DNA from: an uncultured bacterium
GTDB taxonomy: Bacteria > Cyanobacteriota > Vampirovibrionia > Gastranaerophilales > Gastranaerophilaceae
Direction of reading: 5' to 3'
DNA length: 64,000 nt
Assembly (NCBI GenBank): GCA_949282215.1
Contig: CASDPF010000006.1
Coordinates: 32,984 to 96,983 of the forward strand
Both the position numbers and the translations under genes were made by a program. Below the pieces are notes generated by a model. The model was not told where the DNA came from. It searched no databases and saw only the letters and a list, made by a program, of their open reading frames with translations. Positions 21,501-26,853 of the stretch are shown here, in pieces. The stretch's first letter is position 1. Every line of letters starts with the position of its first letter.

Positions 21501-22253
21501 ATAAAATTAGTTGATGTTTACCGTAACGAAGTTTTTAGACAAATGAAAACGAACCCTAAAAAGGCAATCGGGAATCTTGTCAGATTAACATTCTATACCG
21601 CCATGCTTGGTGTTGGTGCTGATTCCTTGAAAGATTTATTAATGGGACGTGAGATAAATCTTGGAGATACATTCCTCGATAATATATTTAAATTAGCAAT
21701 GCTTTCAAAATATCAGGTTGAGAATTTCAGAAAAGACGGTATCGGAAAGGCTCTTTTATCAAGTGCATTACCACCGACTAACGTTTTTGATGATTTGTAT
21801 AAAGATATTACCGATAAAAAGATATATACAGGCGAAAAACCAGTAACTAATATAAAAACTATAAGGAATATCCCTTTTGCAGGTAAATTATATTACTGGT
21901 GGTTCGGGGCAGGGAAAGAGGTTCGAGAAAAAGAATTTAAAGCTAATCGCAAAGCTGATTATTTGAGAGCCCTCAAAACTGGCAATCCTGATTTATCTCA
22001 AAGGAGCACCGATAAACTTGTTAAAGCAGGGTATGACACAAAAGCAATAAACAAAATTAAAAAACGGGCTGAAAGTAAATATTCCGAACCTTATGAGAAC
22101 GCATATAAAAAGGCATTACAGCAACAAAACTATAATAAAGTGAGAAATATTGCGGATAAATTAGAGAGAGACAAAGTTCCGGCAACTTTACGGAGAGAAA
22201 TTTATCTTAAAGCTCTAAGAGAATATTACAGCGAAAGGAGAGTTGCACAATGA
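12540..22253 (+). CDS. Giant polyvalent phage protein: adenine methyltransferase, SF2 helicase, zincin
   Basis: A 3,237-residue protein. In order: a duplicated N-terminal GLFDEIDNEVL/GLFDDIDNQVL motif, hydrophobic Gly/Ala segments (about residues 140-320), a gamma-type N6-adenine methyltransferase with LEPSVGVGRFIEYAP and NPPY at 1051-1054, and an SNF2/DEAH-like helicase with GTGKT 1519-1523, DEAH 1661-1664 and a QIVGRIWRRG motif VI at 1988. A coiled coil (about 2060-2220), a metallopeptidase HEIQH at 2328-2332 and a helical C-terminal region follow. Such polyvalent proteins (compare P1 DarB) are packaged and injected to modify or protect entering DNA. Placed after the ejection proteins, it is probably a virion cargo. 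All three active-site motifs look intact. Confidence 0.85.
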   Translation: MGLFDEIDNEVLSGQTPINNANTNNTDSPKGLFDDIDNQVLTEEQQPKPTFADSHPFIASVPEAGKQFGVRAVKSFPEFAKGLNDLVALAGDKTHLQGLSDFGRSNAEFWQQQSDKIQIDPKYQGLQGLKSKETLLPTVFGSVGDQFTNLLTAAGGGAGGAKLAAQAGLKGLAKAGVITAGTSVPNLAQEGSYLDKIDAFQAINGRMPTQEELAQIQNVAIGEKAVNTALETVSDRLLFGKIFPEGAVTKGVKGVLKNAGQQALTEAGTEGMQESVSIGAEKLLGLNQGDNASRLLDAMAIGGVTGGVIGGGSNLVARPYNTQFAENQNNNVNPVEAVKNVSAQIVNNGKVLYDSAADSFNNVVNNVNNAVNQPSSFDVLMQLSREGNLHNRPAELAPNIAEKAKVKKARKAVKSPETISNQSENTNTEIMPVENVQNAVSETQNLTPEIANKEKVSKTKAKQREKAAAKERAIAKIKEIAPNITAKKEELTNAQKDVQLSRLKKEVGIGGILRDDEGSVYEVLDQNGYMRNVDTGEVSIGDVKRSYEKYVHDNNELLKVQPFNYDENAKGDTNRDNYVFSKQEAVDAYNNYIQKPTEANREIYQDTVGRLHEEYQQIEPELKNTKPQNTVKVPAKLQELAPKTVEKLQKTNSPKQNNEVNNKNFRKINDEHTARIMQVYNKYTQQEILAGKANSEIEAINKEFEPLEKVALAPNITEKAANKKAKKYKAPSKEIPEGTSKKGDVAWYLNKDDKKPKFYSTMAESNEIGLFKAESNSYEELLSKLPYAPTSRAIVEYYQKAGVPFSEFNPEYNGNIPETTNKGGVLNGHVTETVNADGRRVSEEKETAGEESSGVSQEEPANERTSDQVGRGDDVSDVGRGISQKDKEIIEKEYKNQHELNKAIEDYINNGEYKKYAGSVRMPQEVKDWLKKYSGAGGLEKQGAAGKGLLSEYYTPANIVKKMWDITSQYVDTNGAKVLEPSVGVGRFIEYAPENTSFDAVEMNPVSARITKILYPDTNVETGEFQERFINKENNTPVKNVEGKYDIVIGNPPYGQYSGRYKGMGEGKKFSRLEAYFINRGLDSLKENGVMTFIVPSSFLDGAITAGKQEIGKKCELLDAYRLPENTFNTTSIGTDIVVLRKTSSGKETNINLGKWFEAHPEKILGTVEQRKSRFGGKMENYVKGDKNAVDSIDTSKKSIKKTELSENTGELKGSVEKTVKKHSTVKKNLTTEKVGNTEYKEYVPKNTVPDEDLQLFNDTRVDGTLPKSKYSPNEKVNMYDGELYNDFNYLQGDIYEKLDALEHENISENQKEIQRKKLEKVLPKPKEVKQIQFNPTSDFIRELVMGQEETTEYDYSSRQERKVTRPVTLDKKYLQHVEHLTNSERDGVSTWDIRSFINGNKIRIDYHYSSYSLSKAEMEKERNMQKAAYLTKLKNTVDKTFNDFVQNELTKEEQKKLSDAWNRNFNAVYNPDYEQMPLLIKELNSEFYGKPLELQNVQIEGINFLTNKGVGLLGFEVGTGKTLSGIIATVRNMQSGRCKRPLILVPKQVKNNWIREIKQSFPNMPVNDVDNMSKFSGEIPENSLTVATYEALGNIWYGDRAAVDLIHDIYSVSNDFNRDSTERGKEKAKERAGQILGLAEKGNKKQFSIQDLGFDHITVDEAHNFKNLFADAKADGQEGNTYVNITGGSTSTRAARLFLLAQYILNNNNNRNVFMLTATPFNNSPIEVFNMMSFIGKDKLDKMGLYNVYQFMENYADISSDWIVNSRNEVEYKQIVTGFKNAGSLRELIKSVMLIRSAEDAGIKRPEKYTRRVVLEPSQSQLDLIAKAEQDAVSGNKNDGAVLKAINQSRKATLSPDIAADNFDVSPEDLIKNSPKLEYIAKAVASMKKKDPKTSQLIYMPLGVKYLPKIKQYFVNKGIFKADEVAIIDSGVSDDKISQITDSFNDVDGKVKLIIGTNKIKEGMNLNKNSSVLYVPYMDWNPTDFMQIVGRIWRRGNRYSKIRVVVPLLKNSSDSFMFQKLNEKTDRINNIMDESREYIDTSELNTAEEKINMISNPDKKVRMFIKVEQQKLEAQVKELQGRLETANSYKNSLESDERILKNTQERFNNLKKEIKELDPEKNKWDYEYKTDNMNRYKRDIAAYTASLKRTKEKIKRLELDFEGKDSEDVINSEIQKIQENINQLEEYGKKKLVEYQKEYESERLNSKTVSDLIKEFERDTETLYEGGSESFEMPIITNIVNNYKDFTAFNDSIKNGKSIKELCKTEPLFMELKDELSDVSDYIVTAMPQRLQRKGVFGKHYGSQKLIHLNMAAIGDNVEVFTRTLMHEIQHAKQESRYRELLSKGKNFTEKEKSFIKSFQECKRVNREKQNFYNKHRKFLDDIMKGLNGLNVEQKQNFINNLSPKERDIVDKYYELYENYKNAAFEVEARKAGKSYAEEIRRLNSGKTDRITGIRREWAVRAGSHGGSTEGQRRRSYPLGRYDAGASEDVGIGLSGLRRQAEQQNIADKAEKATEELLDYNNIDEILPKVKNSRFTILKKVFTPISTRLEEINPKLKYAIRKFEYDFTQTENKYAAAIKPFIEKLDKMPVADYAKYDLALKNGKTDIVNALNEKYGIKSEYKAVRNLLDKIRQEALDTDLEVGMIEDYFPRKVINPAAIIEHYSKSSFIRKYLREIDPYNTLSDEEKLAKINSALRGTNQAIKTTSSFTKGRKISSITKDLNRYYKDSRSALVDYITNMNNAIQVRKFFGKGDNLDESIGSYTKNLLDNGLISPAEETELKEILKSRFTQHGVSGIVSDLKNIGYVSTMGNPFSAITQIGDLAFTLYRNGVWNSFLGLKQTVSRNNNITKEDLGISKIAQEFESDSKTAKLVDKTFKFVGLDYIDRLGKETYINASYQRLKQQADKAIFDGKVQKKSKFYNELHDIFGKDTTKVIKDLSSGRISENVKYLLFCDISDFQPISLSEMPQVYLTSGNGRIAYMLKTYSIKLVDVYRNEVFRQMKTNPKKAIGNLVRLTFYTAMLGVGADSLKDLLMGREINLGDTFLDNIFKLAMLSKYQVENFRKDGIGKALLSSALPPTNVFDDLYKDITDKKIYTGEKPVTNIKTIRNIPFAGKLYYWWFGAGKEVREKEFKANRKADYLRALKTGNPDLSQRSTDKLVKAGYDTKAINKIKKRAESKYSEPYENAYKKALQQQNYNKVRNIADKLERDKVPATLRREIYLKALREYYSERRVAQ

Positions 22254-22501
22254 TATTAGCAGCAATACAGGCATTTTTTGAAGCTCTTAAAAGCGGTTTT
22301 TCTTATGCAGAAACAGCAAAAGAAAATCAATGCGAAACAGAAGTTTTGAAAGAAAAAAGACATCAAGAGAAGCAAAATGATAAACAGGAAGATTTACTTA
22401 TTGATATGGCAAAATTACTTTTGAAGTATCAGGGGGTAATGACCAAGACCGACAGAATAAGGGTAAATGTTTATACAAAAAGAATTAAGGGGGTAAATTA
22501 G
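22250..22501 (+). CDS. Small phage protein, possible lysis-cluster member
   Basis: An 83-residue protein starting in ATGA overlap with the polyvalent gene. It has a mildly hydrophobic N-terminus (LAAIQAFFEALKSGF), then a charged helix rich in Lys, Glu and Gln. It has no clear membrane helix, so it is not an obvious holin. Its TAG stop (22499-22501) shares bases with the AGG start of the next gene. If that codon were ATG, this frame would have no stop here and would run on for about 22 codons. Confidence 0.5.
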   Translation: MILAAIQAFFEALKSGFSYAETAKENQCETEVLKEKRHQEKQNDKQEDLLIDMAKLLLKYQGVMTKTDRIRVNVYTKRIKGVN

Positions 22502-22775
22502 GTCAGAGACATTCGTAGAATATGCACCTATTTTGGTTGTTGTTATAGTTTTTTTATTCAAAAATAGACTTTTTGTTACCCCCGAACAGTTAGAAAAAAG
22601 AAGTGCTGCTATTTTAAAAGAAGTTGAGGAGCGTTTTGTTACATTGTTGCAGTATTCAGAGTTTAAGGCTTTTGTATCAACTCGTTTTGATGAGGGGGCT
22701 AGGCGTTTTGACCACCTCGACAAAGGAATAGATGATATAAAAAATTGTTTAGTACATTTAGCAGAAAAGGAGTAA
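22500..22775 (+). CDS. Small membrane protein (spanin/holin-like), apparent AGG start
   Basis: A 91-residue protein: SETFVEYAP, one transmembrane helix (PILVVVIVFLF, about residues 10-22), then a long charged helix with RSAAILKEVEERF. This single helix plus coiled coil is the look of an inner-membrane spanin or a class III-type holin. The initiator position is AGG 22500, six bases after AAGGGGG. The only alternatives are ATT 22497, too close to the ribosome-binding site, and TTG 22533, which would start inside the membrane helix. Confidence 0.55.
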   Translation, partial: RSETFVEYAPILVVVIVFLFKNRLFVTPEQLEKRSAAILKEVEERFVTLLQYSEFKAFVSTRFDEGARRFDHLDKGIDDIKNCLVHLAEKE

Positions 22776-22779
22776 AAAG

Positions 22780-23064
22780 ATGCGTGGATTTCCTAAACAT
22801 TTTAACTCTAAACAAGATTTTATGAACTGTTTAGAGTTGTTTCCGGAAGAAACAAAAGCGGAATTGCAAAGGTTATTAGATGACCGTTTTGTATGGGTCG
22901 ATACCGCTATTTTGAACGGCACAGCAGGAGTAGTTGACAGTACACATAGAGTTATAGAAAGTGACGACGGTCTCATTCAACAAGAGTTGAAAGAAGATAC
23001 CAATGCAAAACTTTTTAGGCTTGGGTTTACTGTTTCAGAAGTAGAGGAGATTTTAAATGATTAA
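22780..23064 (+). CDS. Hypothetical 94-residue phage protein
   Basis: A small acidic helical protein (for example FPEETKAELQRLLDDRFVW) with AAAAGGAG before ATG 22780. It overlaps the next gene by 8 bases. It lies in a run of short genes between the polyvalent protein and the DGR target. No motif recognised. Confidence 0.55.
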   Translation: MRGFPKHFNSKQDFMNCLELFPEETKAELQRLLDDRFVWVDTAILNGTAGVVDSTHRVIESDDGLIQQELKEDTNAKLFRLGFTVSEVEEILND

Positions 23065-23596
23065 AAGAAGATATGACGCAGTAACGGGAAAACTCGGAGC
23101 TTCATACCCTGATAATATCTCAGTACCGGAGCCGTTTTTATTATTAACCGAAGCTCAAAACGACGCAATAAGCACAGATTCAGATTATGTGTATTATTAC
23201 AAAGACGGTACTTATAAAAAAGTAAATAAGGCTTTGCAGGACGCAAAAGACGCAAAAAGCAAAGAAAATGACCAAAAAGCAAGAGCAAAGGTCGAATCCC
23301 TGAAGGTTACCTATACAAAAGACGGTCAAGATTTGTTGTTTGAATTTAATTTACAAACTCAAACCGACTTGACTACGGCAGGTTTACAGCTTTTGGCGGG
23401 GGCAATTCAGACAAAAACTTGGACAACAAACAATAATATTGTTGCCGAGCTGAATGCGGAAGATATTACCGCAATCGGAGCCCAATTTGCGGCACTTATC
23501 GACCCGATTTGGTCTGATGTTTGGTCTCCATACCAAACACAAATCGACGAAGCTGAAACGGTCGAGGAAGTCAATTCAATAGTTATTACATATTAA
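23057..23596 (+). CDS. Tail-fibre-associated protein, DUF4376-like (putative)
   Basis: A 179-residue protein. An N-terminal beta region with DSDYVYYYKDGTYKK is followed by a charged coiled helix, then a strand/helix region (QTQTDLTTAGLQLLAGAIQ, TWTTNNNIVAELNAEDI). The second half resembles the DUF4376 domain found in phage tail-fibre assembly or appendage proteins. It lies two genes before the DGR-diversified receptor-binding protein, which fits a tail accessory role. Ribosome-binding site GAGGAG. The family call is from memory of the pattern. Confidence 0.45.
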   Translation: MIKRRYDAVTGKLGASYPDNISVPEPFLLLTEAQNDAISTDSDYVYYYKDGTYKKVNKALQDAKDAKSKENDQKARAKVESLKVTYTKDGQDLLFEFNLQTQTDLTTAGLQLLAGAIQTKTWTTNNNIVAELNAEDITAIGAQFAALIDPIWSDVWSPYQTQIDEAETVEEVNSIVITY

Positions 23597-23613
23597 TATA
23601 AGGAGCGTACACT

Positions 23614-23943
23614 ATGAATATTTTAAATTTTTTCAAAGATTTGTTTGATTTCAAATCAGTAGCTAAAAAGATTTTTACAAAAGAAAATTTTGAAGAAATC
23701 TGTAACTTTGCAAAAAATCAAATAGTAATTTTTGTAGGTAAAAATGACCTGCTTGGCAAAGAAAAAAAAGAAAAGGTCGACAAAAAGGTTATTGCCTTCT
23801 TGCAAGAAAAATTGCATTCCGATAACGGATTTGTGAAATTCATTATAAATCTGTTGATTGCGATAGTTCCTGCTATTACTCAATTTATTTACGACACATT
23901 AAAAGCTCGTGTTGACGGCTTAACAGTTGAGAAAGAGGTGTAA
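23614..23943 (+). CDS. Small phage membrane protein (holin-like, putative)
   Basis: A 109-residue protein with a basic, helical N-terminus (FFKDLFDFKSVAKKIF), a charged middle (GKEKKEKVDKKV) and one hydrophobic helix at about residues 80-96 (FIINLLIAIVPAITQFI). AAGGAG precedes ATG 23614. A single C-terminal membrane helix with a charged N-terminal part suggests membrane attachment; a holin role is possible but unproven. Confidence 0.45.
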   Translation: MNILNFFKDLFDFKSVAKKIFTKENFEEICNFAKNQIVIFVGKNDLLGKEKKEKVDKKVIAFLQEKLHSDNGFVKFIINLLIAIVPAITQFIYDTLKARVDGLTVEKEV

Positions 23944-23945
23944 TT

Positions 23946-25169
23946 AGGAGCGGAACAGTTAATTCTTTAATTCAATTCGGTTATGGTGAAGTCGCCGACC
24001 CTGATAGTGTCAATCAAAACTTTGAAACATTGCGTCAGGCTATCAACTCCAATGTCCAAGATACATTAGAAATCAATACAGAAATATCAACCATTAACAC
24101 AACGCTTGATTCTGTATCTGAACAGGTTATGCCTGATTTGAACTTTACCAAAACTGACAATATGTTCATTGTGTCAAATGCAAAGAACTCAATCACTTTA
24201 AAAGCCGGCACAACTATTAGACTTAATGTGTCTGAGGATGATGTCAGATACTTAGAAGTAAAAGAAGATACAACCTATAATATATTCAATATTATGGACA
24301 CAGGTGCGTCCTCTTTGACAGCGGGGACTGACTATTATTTATATGTTGTCGCTAAAGATGAAGTCGGCGTTGAGAGTGAAGTTATAAAGACAGTTGAATT
24401 GAAAGCGTCTTTAAATAGTACATATCCTACCGGATATAATTCTTCTAACTCTCGTAAAATTGGCGGTTTTCACACTCTTTGCATGGCGGTTACAGCTTCA
24501 AATGCTCCGGCTCTTGTTGATACGGATATTTGGGACGCTCATCCCGCTATAGGTTATAATGCCGGAGATATTATCCCGAATTCTGTATGGTGTCTTTCAA
24601 ACCGTCCTCAATCAAGCCCTGAAGGTATGGTTTATGTTGATAAGATTGATAAATGGGTTGATATTTATTTGCAATCAGGTACAGGGCTTTCAACAGCTTC
24701 CGCATACGGGGCTACTGTAACAGACAATAGACAGCCTATAAATCATCAATGGGATCAACAGCTAAAAAATAAAAAATTAGCAACTGACAATGATTTCACA
24801 ATATTCGCTGAGGGTTCAAACCAAAAGACAGCTATTTACGGTAGTGCTGCTCCGAACCCTAAAACAACAGGCGGGCATACAGATACAGCGGGTAAACGTA
24901 TGATTTCCGGCTATTTTGTTGAGGAATGCTGCGGGTATTTATGGCAATGGCTTGATGAAATTGCACCAGTCGGCGGAAGCGGCTTTTCAAATTATGACGG
25001 TTCTGCTGCAAGAGGTCAATCCTATGGCGTCCCTTATGTGCTTAGTGCGGGCGGGGATTGGTCTTATTCTTCGTCGTGCGGGTCTCGGGCTCGTTCTGCG
25101 AACTATTCTCGGTCGCGTGTCTCTGCTTACTACGGCTCTCGTGGGGTGAGCCTACCGCTTAGAATATAG
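23946..25169 (+). CDS. DGR target: variable receptor-binding tail protein (C-type-lectin/FGE-like), apparent AGG start
   Basis: A 407-residue protein. The N-terminal region (SGTVNSLIQFGYGEVADPDS) is followed by a coiled segment and a beta domain. A C-terminal FGE/C-type-lectin-like domain has GGHTDTAGKRM, CCGYLWQWLDE and then the variable stretch. The last 40 codons are the variable repeat: nine of ten template Asn codons are changed (to Asp, Ser, Tyr, Arg). Its job is probably host-receptor binding with hypervariable specificity. The initiator position is AGG 23946, seven bases after AGAGG. The next usable codon, TTG 24030, lacks a ribosome-binding site and would remove 28 well-formed residues. 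Confidence 0.8.
   Translation, partial: RSGTVNSLIQFGYGEVADPDSVNQNFETLRQAINSNVQDTLEINTEISTINTTLDSVSEQVMPDLNFTKTDNMFIVSNAKNSITLKAGTTIRLNVSEDDVRYLEVKEDTTYNIFNIMDTGASSLTAGTDYYLYVVAKDEVGVESEVIKTVELKASLNSTYPTGYNSSNSRKIGGFHTLCMAVTASNAPALVDTDIWDAHPAIGYNAGDIIPNSVWCLSNRPQSSPEGMVYVDKIDKWVDIYLQSGTGLSTASAYGATVTDNRQPINHQWDQQLKNKKLATDNDFTIFAEGSNQKTAIYGSAAPNPKTTGGHTDTAGKRMISGYFVEECCGYLWQWLDEIAPVGGSGFSNYDGSAARGQSYGVPYVLSAGGDWSYSSSCGSRARSANYSRSRVSAYYGSRGVSLPLRI
25038..25149 (+). repeat. DGR variable repeat (VR)
   Basis: 112 bases that align without gaps to the template repeat at 25275-25386 (offset 237). There are 16 differences: 15 fall where the template has A (positions 25049, 25056, 25062, 25063, 25065, 25095, 25096, 25104, 25116, 25117, 25122, 25123, 25128, 25131, 25143). 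The other is G-to-T at 25127, synonymous in an Ala codon. It ends in the target gene's last codons, with a GGCTCTCG...GGGTG stretch that would serve as the initiation-of-mutagenic-homing end. Confidence 0.93.
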
Positions 25170-25203
25170 AGAATTACATAATTAGGGTGGGGTTGGTCGG
25201 GTA

Positions 25204-25232
25204 TATTGTAATGAGTGCACATTATTACAATA
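25204..25232 (+). other. Inverted repeat downstream of VR (possible DGR homing hairpin)
   Basis: A 9-bp perfect stem TATTGTAAT (25204-25212) / ATTACAATA (25224-25232) with an 11-base loop, 55 bases after the VR end. In the Bordetella phage DGR, a DNA hairpin just downstream of VR promotes retrohoming. Position and perfection suggest the same role here. It has no T tract, so it is not an intrinsic terminator. Confidence 0.5.
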
Positions 25233-25274
25233 GTTCGGGCAGGGCTTTTTTATAGGTTGCGGGTTGTTTTGCGG

Positions 25275-25386
25275 GTGCTTAGTGCAGGCGGGAATTGGAA
25301 TAATTCTTCGTCGTGCGGGTCTCGGGCTCGTAATGCGAACAATTCTCGGTCGAATGTCAATGCGAACAACGGCTCTCGTAGGGTGA
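25275..25386 (+). repeat. DGR template repeat (TR)
   Basis: Invariant template for the VR. Read in the target's frame it encodes ten AAY (Asn) codons at the variable sites, the usual DGR design because A randomisation of AAY gives many residues and no stop codons. It contains 24 adenines, of which 15 differ in VR. It lies in non-coding DNA between the target gene and the RT gene. Confidence 0.93.
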
Positions 25387-25514
25387 TACGTTATCCATAG
25401 CGGTAATGGCTGAACCCGTAACCTTGTCGAAATCCCGAAAGGGTGTGGCAAAATACAATGCGATAAGTGAGCCCCTTGTTAGTAGGGCTTCCGAAAGTGA
25501 GGGGTTTTTACTTT
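25387..25514 (+). ncRNA. 3' part of TR RNA / RT leader with hairpins
   Basis: Non-coding stretch between TR and the RT start. It contains CCC-GAAA-GGG (a tetraloop-type hairpin near 25434-25443), then AGCCC / GGGCT and overlapping CCCCT / AGGGG pairings that could exclude one another close to the RT ribosome-binding site (TGAGGGG). In known DGRs, RNA downstream of TR is needed for priming and RT binding. That this segment does so is inference. Confidence 0.45.
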
Positions 25515-26825
25515 ATGGTTAAAAGACACGGTAATTTATATGGTAGATTATGTTCGTGGGATAACTTATTACTTGCTCATCAGAGAGCAGCAAGACATAA
25601 GAAAAAATATACTGAGGTTATGCAATTTGAAGATAATCTTGAAGAAAATCTGAAAGAATTGCAAAATGAATTAATTACCTGTACGTATCATACAGGAGAG
25701 TATCGACAAAAGATTATTTATGAGCCAAAAGAAAGAACTATATATATTTTGCATTATAAACATAGGGTCGCTCAATGGGCTTTGATGAACATTGTAGAAC
25801 CAATAATTGAGAAAATGTTTATAAAAGATACATATTCTTGTATCAAAAACAGAGGAATGCACAAGGCTTCATTAAGAACAACTCAATTTGTTAATTCTTG
25901 CAAATATTGTTTAAAAATGGATATCCGAAAATTTTATCCTTCTGTAGACCAAGATATATTATATTCGCTTGTAGAACGAAAATTTAAAGATAAAAAATTA
26001 TTATATTTATTCAAAGATATAATATATTCCTATCCGGGCGGCAAAAATATGCCAATAGGAAACTTAGCAAGTCAAATACTCGGTAATTATTATATGGACA
26101 GGCTTGATAAGTTTGTAAAAGAGGTTTTGAAATGTAAATGTTATGTGAGATATTGCGATGATTTCTGTTTATTTTCAAACGATAAAGAGGAATTAAAAAA
26201 CTTCAAATATCGCATAACAGATTTTTTAGATAAAGAATTAAAATTAACTCTTAGCAAGTGTGATATATTTCCAGTTTCTCGTGGTGTAGATTTTATGGGA
26301 TATAGACATTTCAGAGGTTACAATTTAATCAGAAAAAGCACCGCCAAAAGAGTAAAAAGACAGTTACCTACGATATATAAAAAAGGATTAAGCGGTGAAT
26401 TATCAGTCGGTAGATTTAGATCTACAGTTGACTCAATTTTAGGGTGGATTGATTGGGCTGACAGTTATAATTTTATAAAAAGTACGAAAATATTACAGTA
26501 TAGGAGCGAAGTTATGGCAAAATTTTCAGAAATTGCAACAGAAAATGACAAAAATTTAAGAAAACTAGAAGGCAATAGTGTAAAAATCGAAGATTGGCTC
26601 GATAAGCCAATTAAAATTACAGGTTATCGCATAGAACCGTCAAAATTTAATGACAACAAAGGACGTCCAAAAAATAGAATCGGTTTTGAGTTCTATTCAG
26701 AAGGTACTCCACATGTTATATTTACATCTTCAGGGAATCTGATTTATTTAATACAAAAATATTACACGAAAGAAGGACTGGAGTGTAAAATTGTAAAAAG
26801 AAACGGGCAATTATGCTTAGAATAA
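25515..26825 (+). CDS. DGR reverse transcriptase with C-terminal nucleic-acid-binding-like extension
   Basis: A 436-residue protein that copies TR RNA into mutagenised cDNA. RT motifs: KMDIRKFYPSVD with catalytic Asp 136, the DGR-specific motif IGNLASQ at 181-187 and YCDD at 213-216. The RT part ends near residue 330. The last 103 residues form a separate small domain (VKIEDWLDKPIKITGYRIE, HVIFTSSGNLI). The start is ATG 25515 with GAGGGG upstream; an in-frame ATG at 25467 has no support. No avd-type accessory gene is adjacent, so the extension may substitute for it. Confidence 0.9.
   Translation: MVKRHGNLYGRLCSWDNLLLAHQRAARHKKKYTEVMQFEDNLEENLKELQNELITCTYHTGEYRQKIIYEPKERTIYILHYKHRVAQWALMNIVEPIIEKMFIKDTYSCIKNRGMHKASLRTTQFVNSCKYCLKMDIRKFYPSVDQDILYSLVERKFKDKKLLYLFKDIIYSYPGGKNMPIGNLASQILGNYYMDRLDKFVKEVLKCKCYVRYCDDFCLFSNDKEELKNFKYRITDFLDKELKLTLSKCDIFPVSRGVDFMGYRHFRGYNLIRKSTAKRVKRQLPTIYKKGLSGELSVGRFRSTVDSILGWIDWADSYNFIKSTKILQYRSEVMAKFSEIATENDKNLRKLEGNSVKIEDWLDKPIKITGYRIEPSKFNDNKGRPKNRIGFEFYSEGTPHVIFTSSGNLIYLIQKYYTKEGLECKIVKRNGQLCLE
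26514..26825 (+). CDS. Internal in-frame start: separate small DNA-binding-like protein (putative)
   Basis: Inside the RT gene, TAGGAG (26501-26506) lies seven bases before an in-frame ATG (26514), exactly at the domain junction. Initiation there gives a 103-residue protein: MAKFSEIATEN, then LEGNSVKIEDWLDKPI, ITGYRIEPSKF and PHVIFTSSGNLI. From memory this resembles a small phage protein family thought to bind single-stranded DNA, normally encoded as its own gene; I cannot confirm it by search. The same frame would thus give both a fusion and a free protein. Confidence 0.5.
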   Translation: MAKFSEIATENDKNLRKLEGNSVKIEDWLDKPIKITGYRIEPSKFNDNKGRPKNRIGFEFYSEGTPHVIFTSSGNLIYLIQKYYTKEGLECKIVKRNGQLCLE

Positions 26826-26853
26826 TAAGCAAAAGGCAAAGGAGCGTGTAGGC

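Noticed and set aside
25049..25143. DGR mutagenesis as the cause of the AGG start codons
   Set aside because: DGR changes occur at template adenines within VR only. The start-codon change is T to G at six distant places with no template repeat.
25215..25400. Reading frame across the template repeat
   Set aside because: It is open only because TR keeps the codons of the target gene. No ribosome-binding site; TR is non-coding in DGRs.
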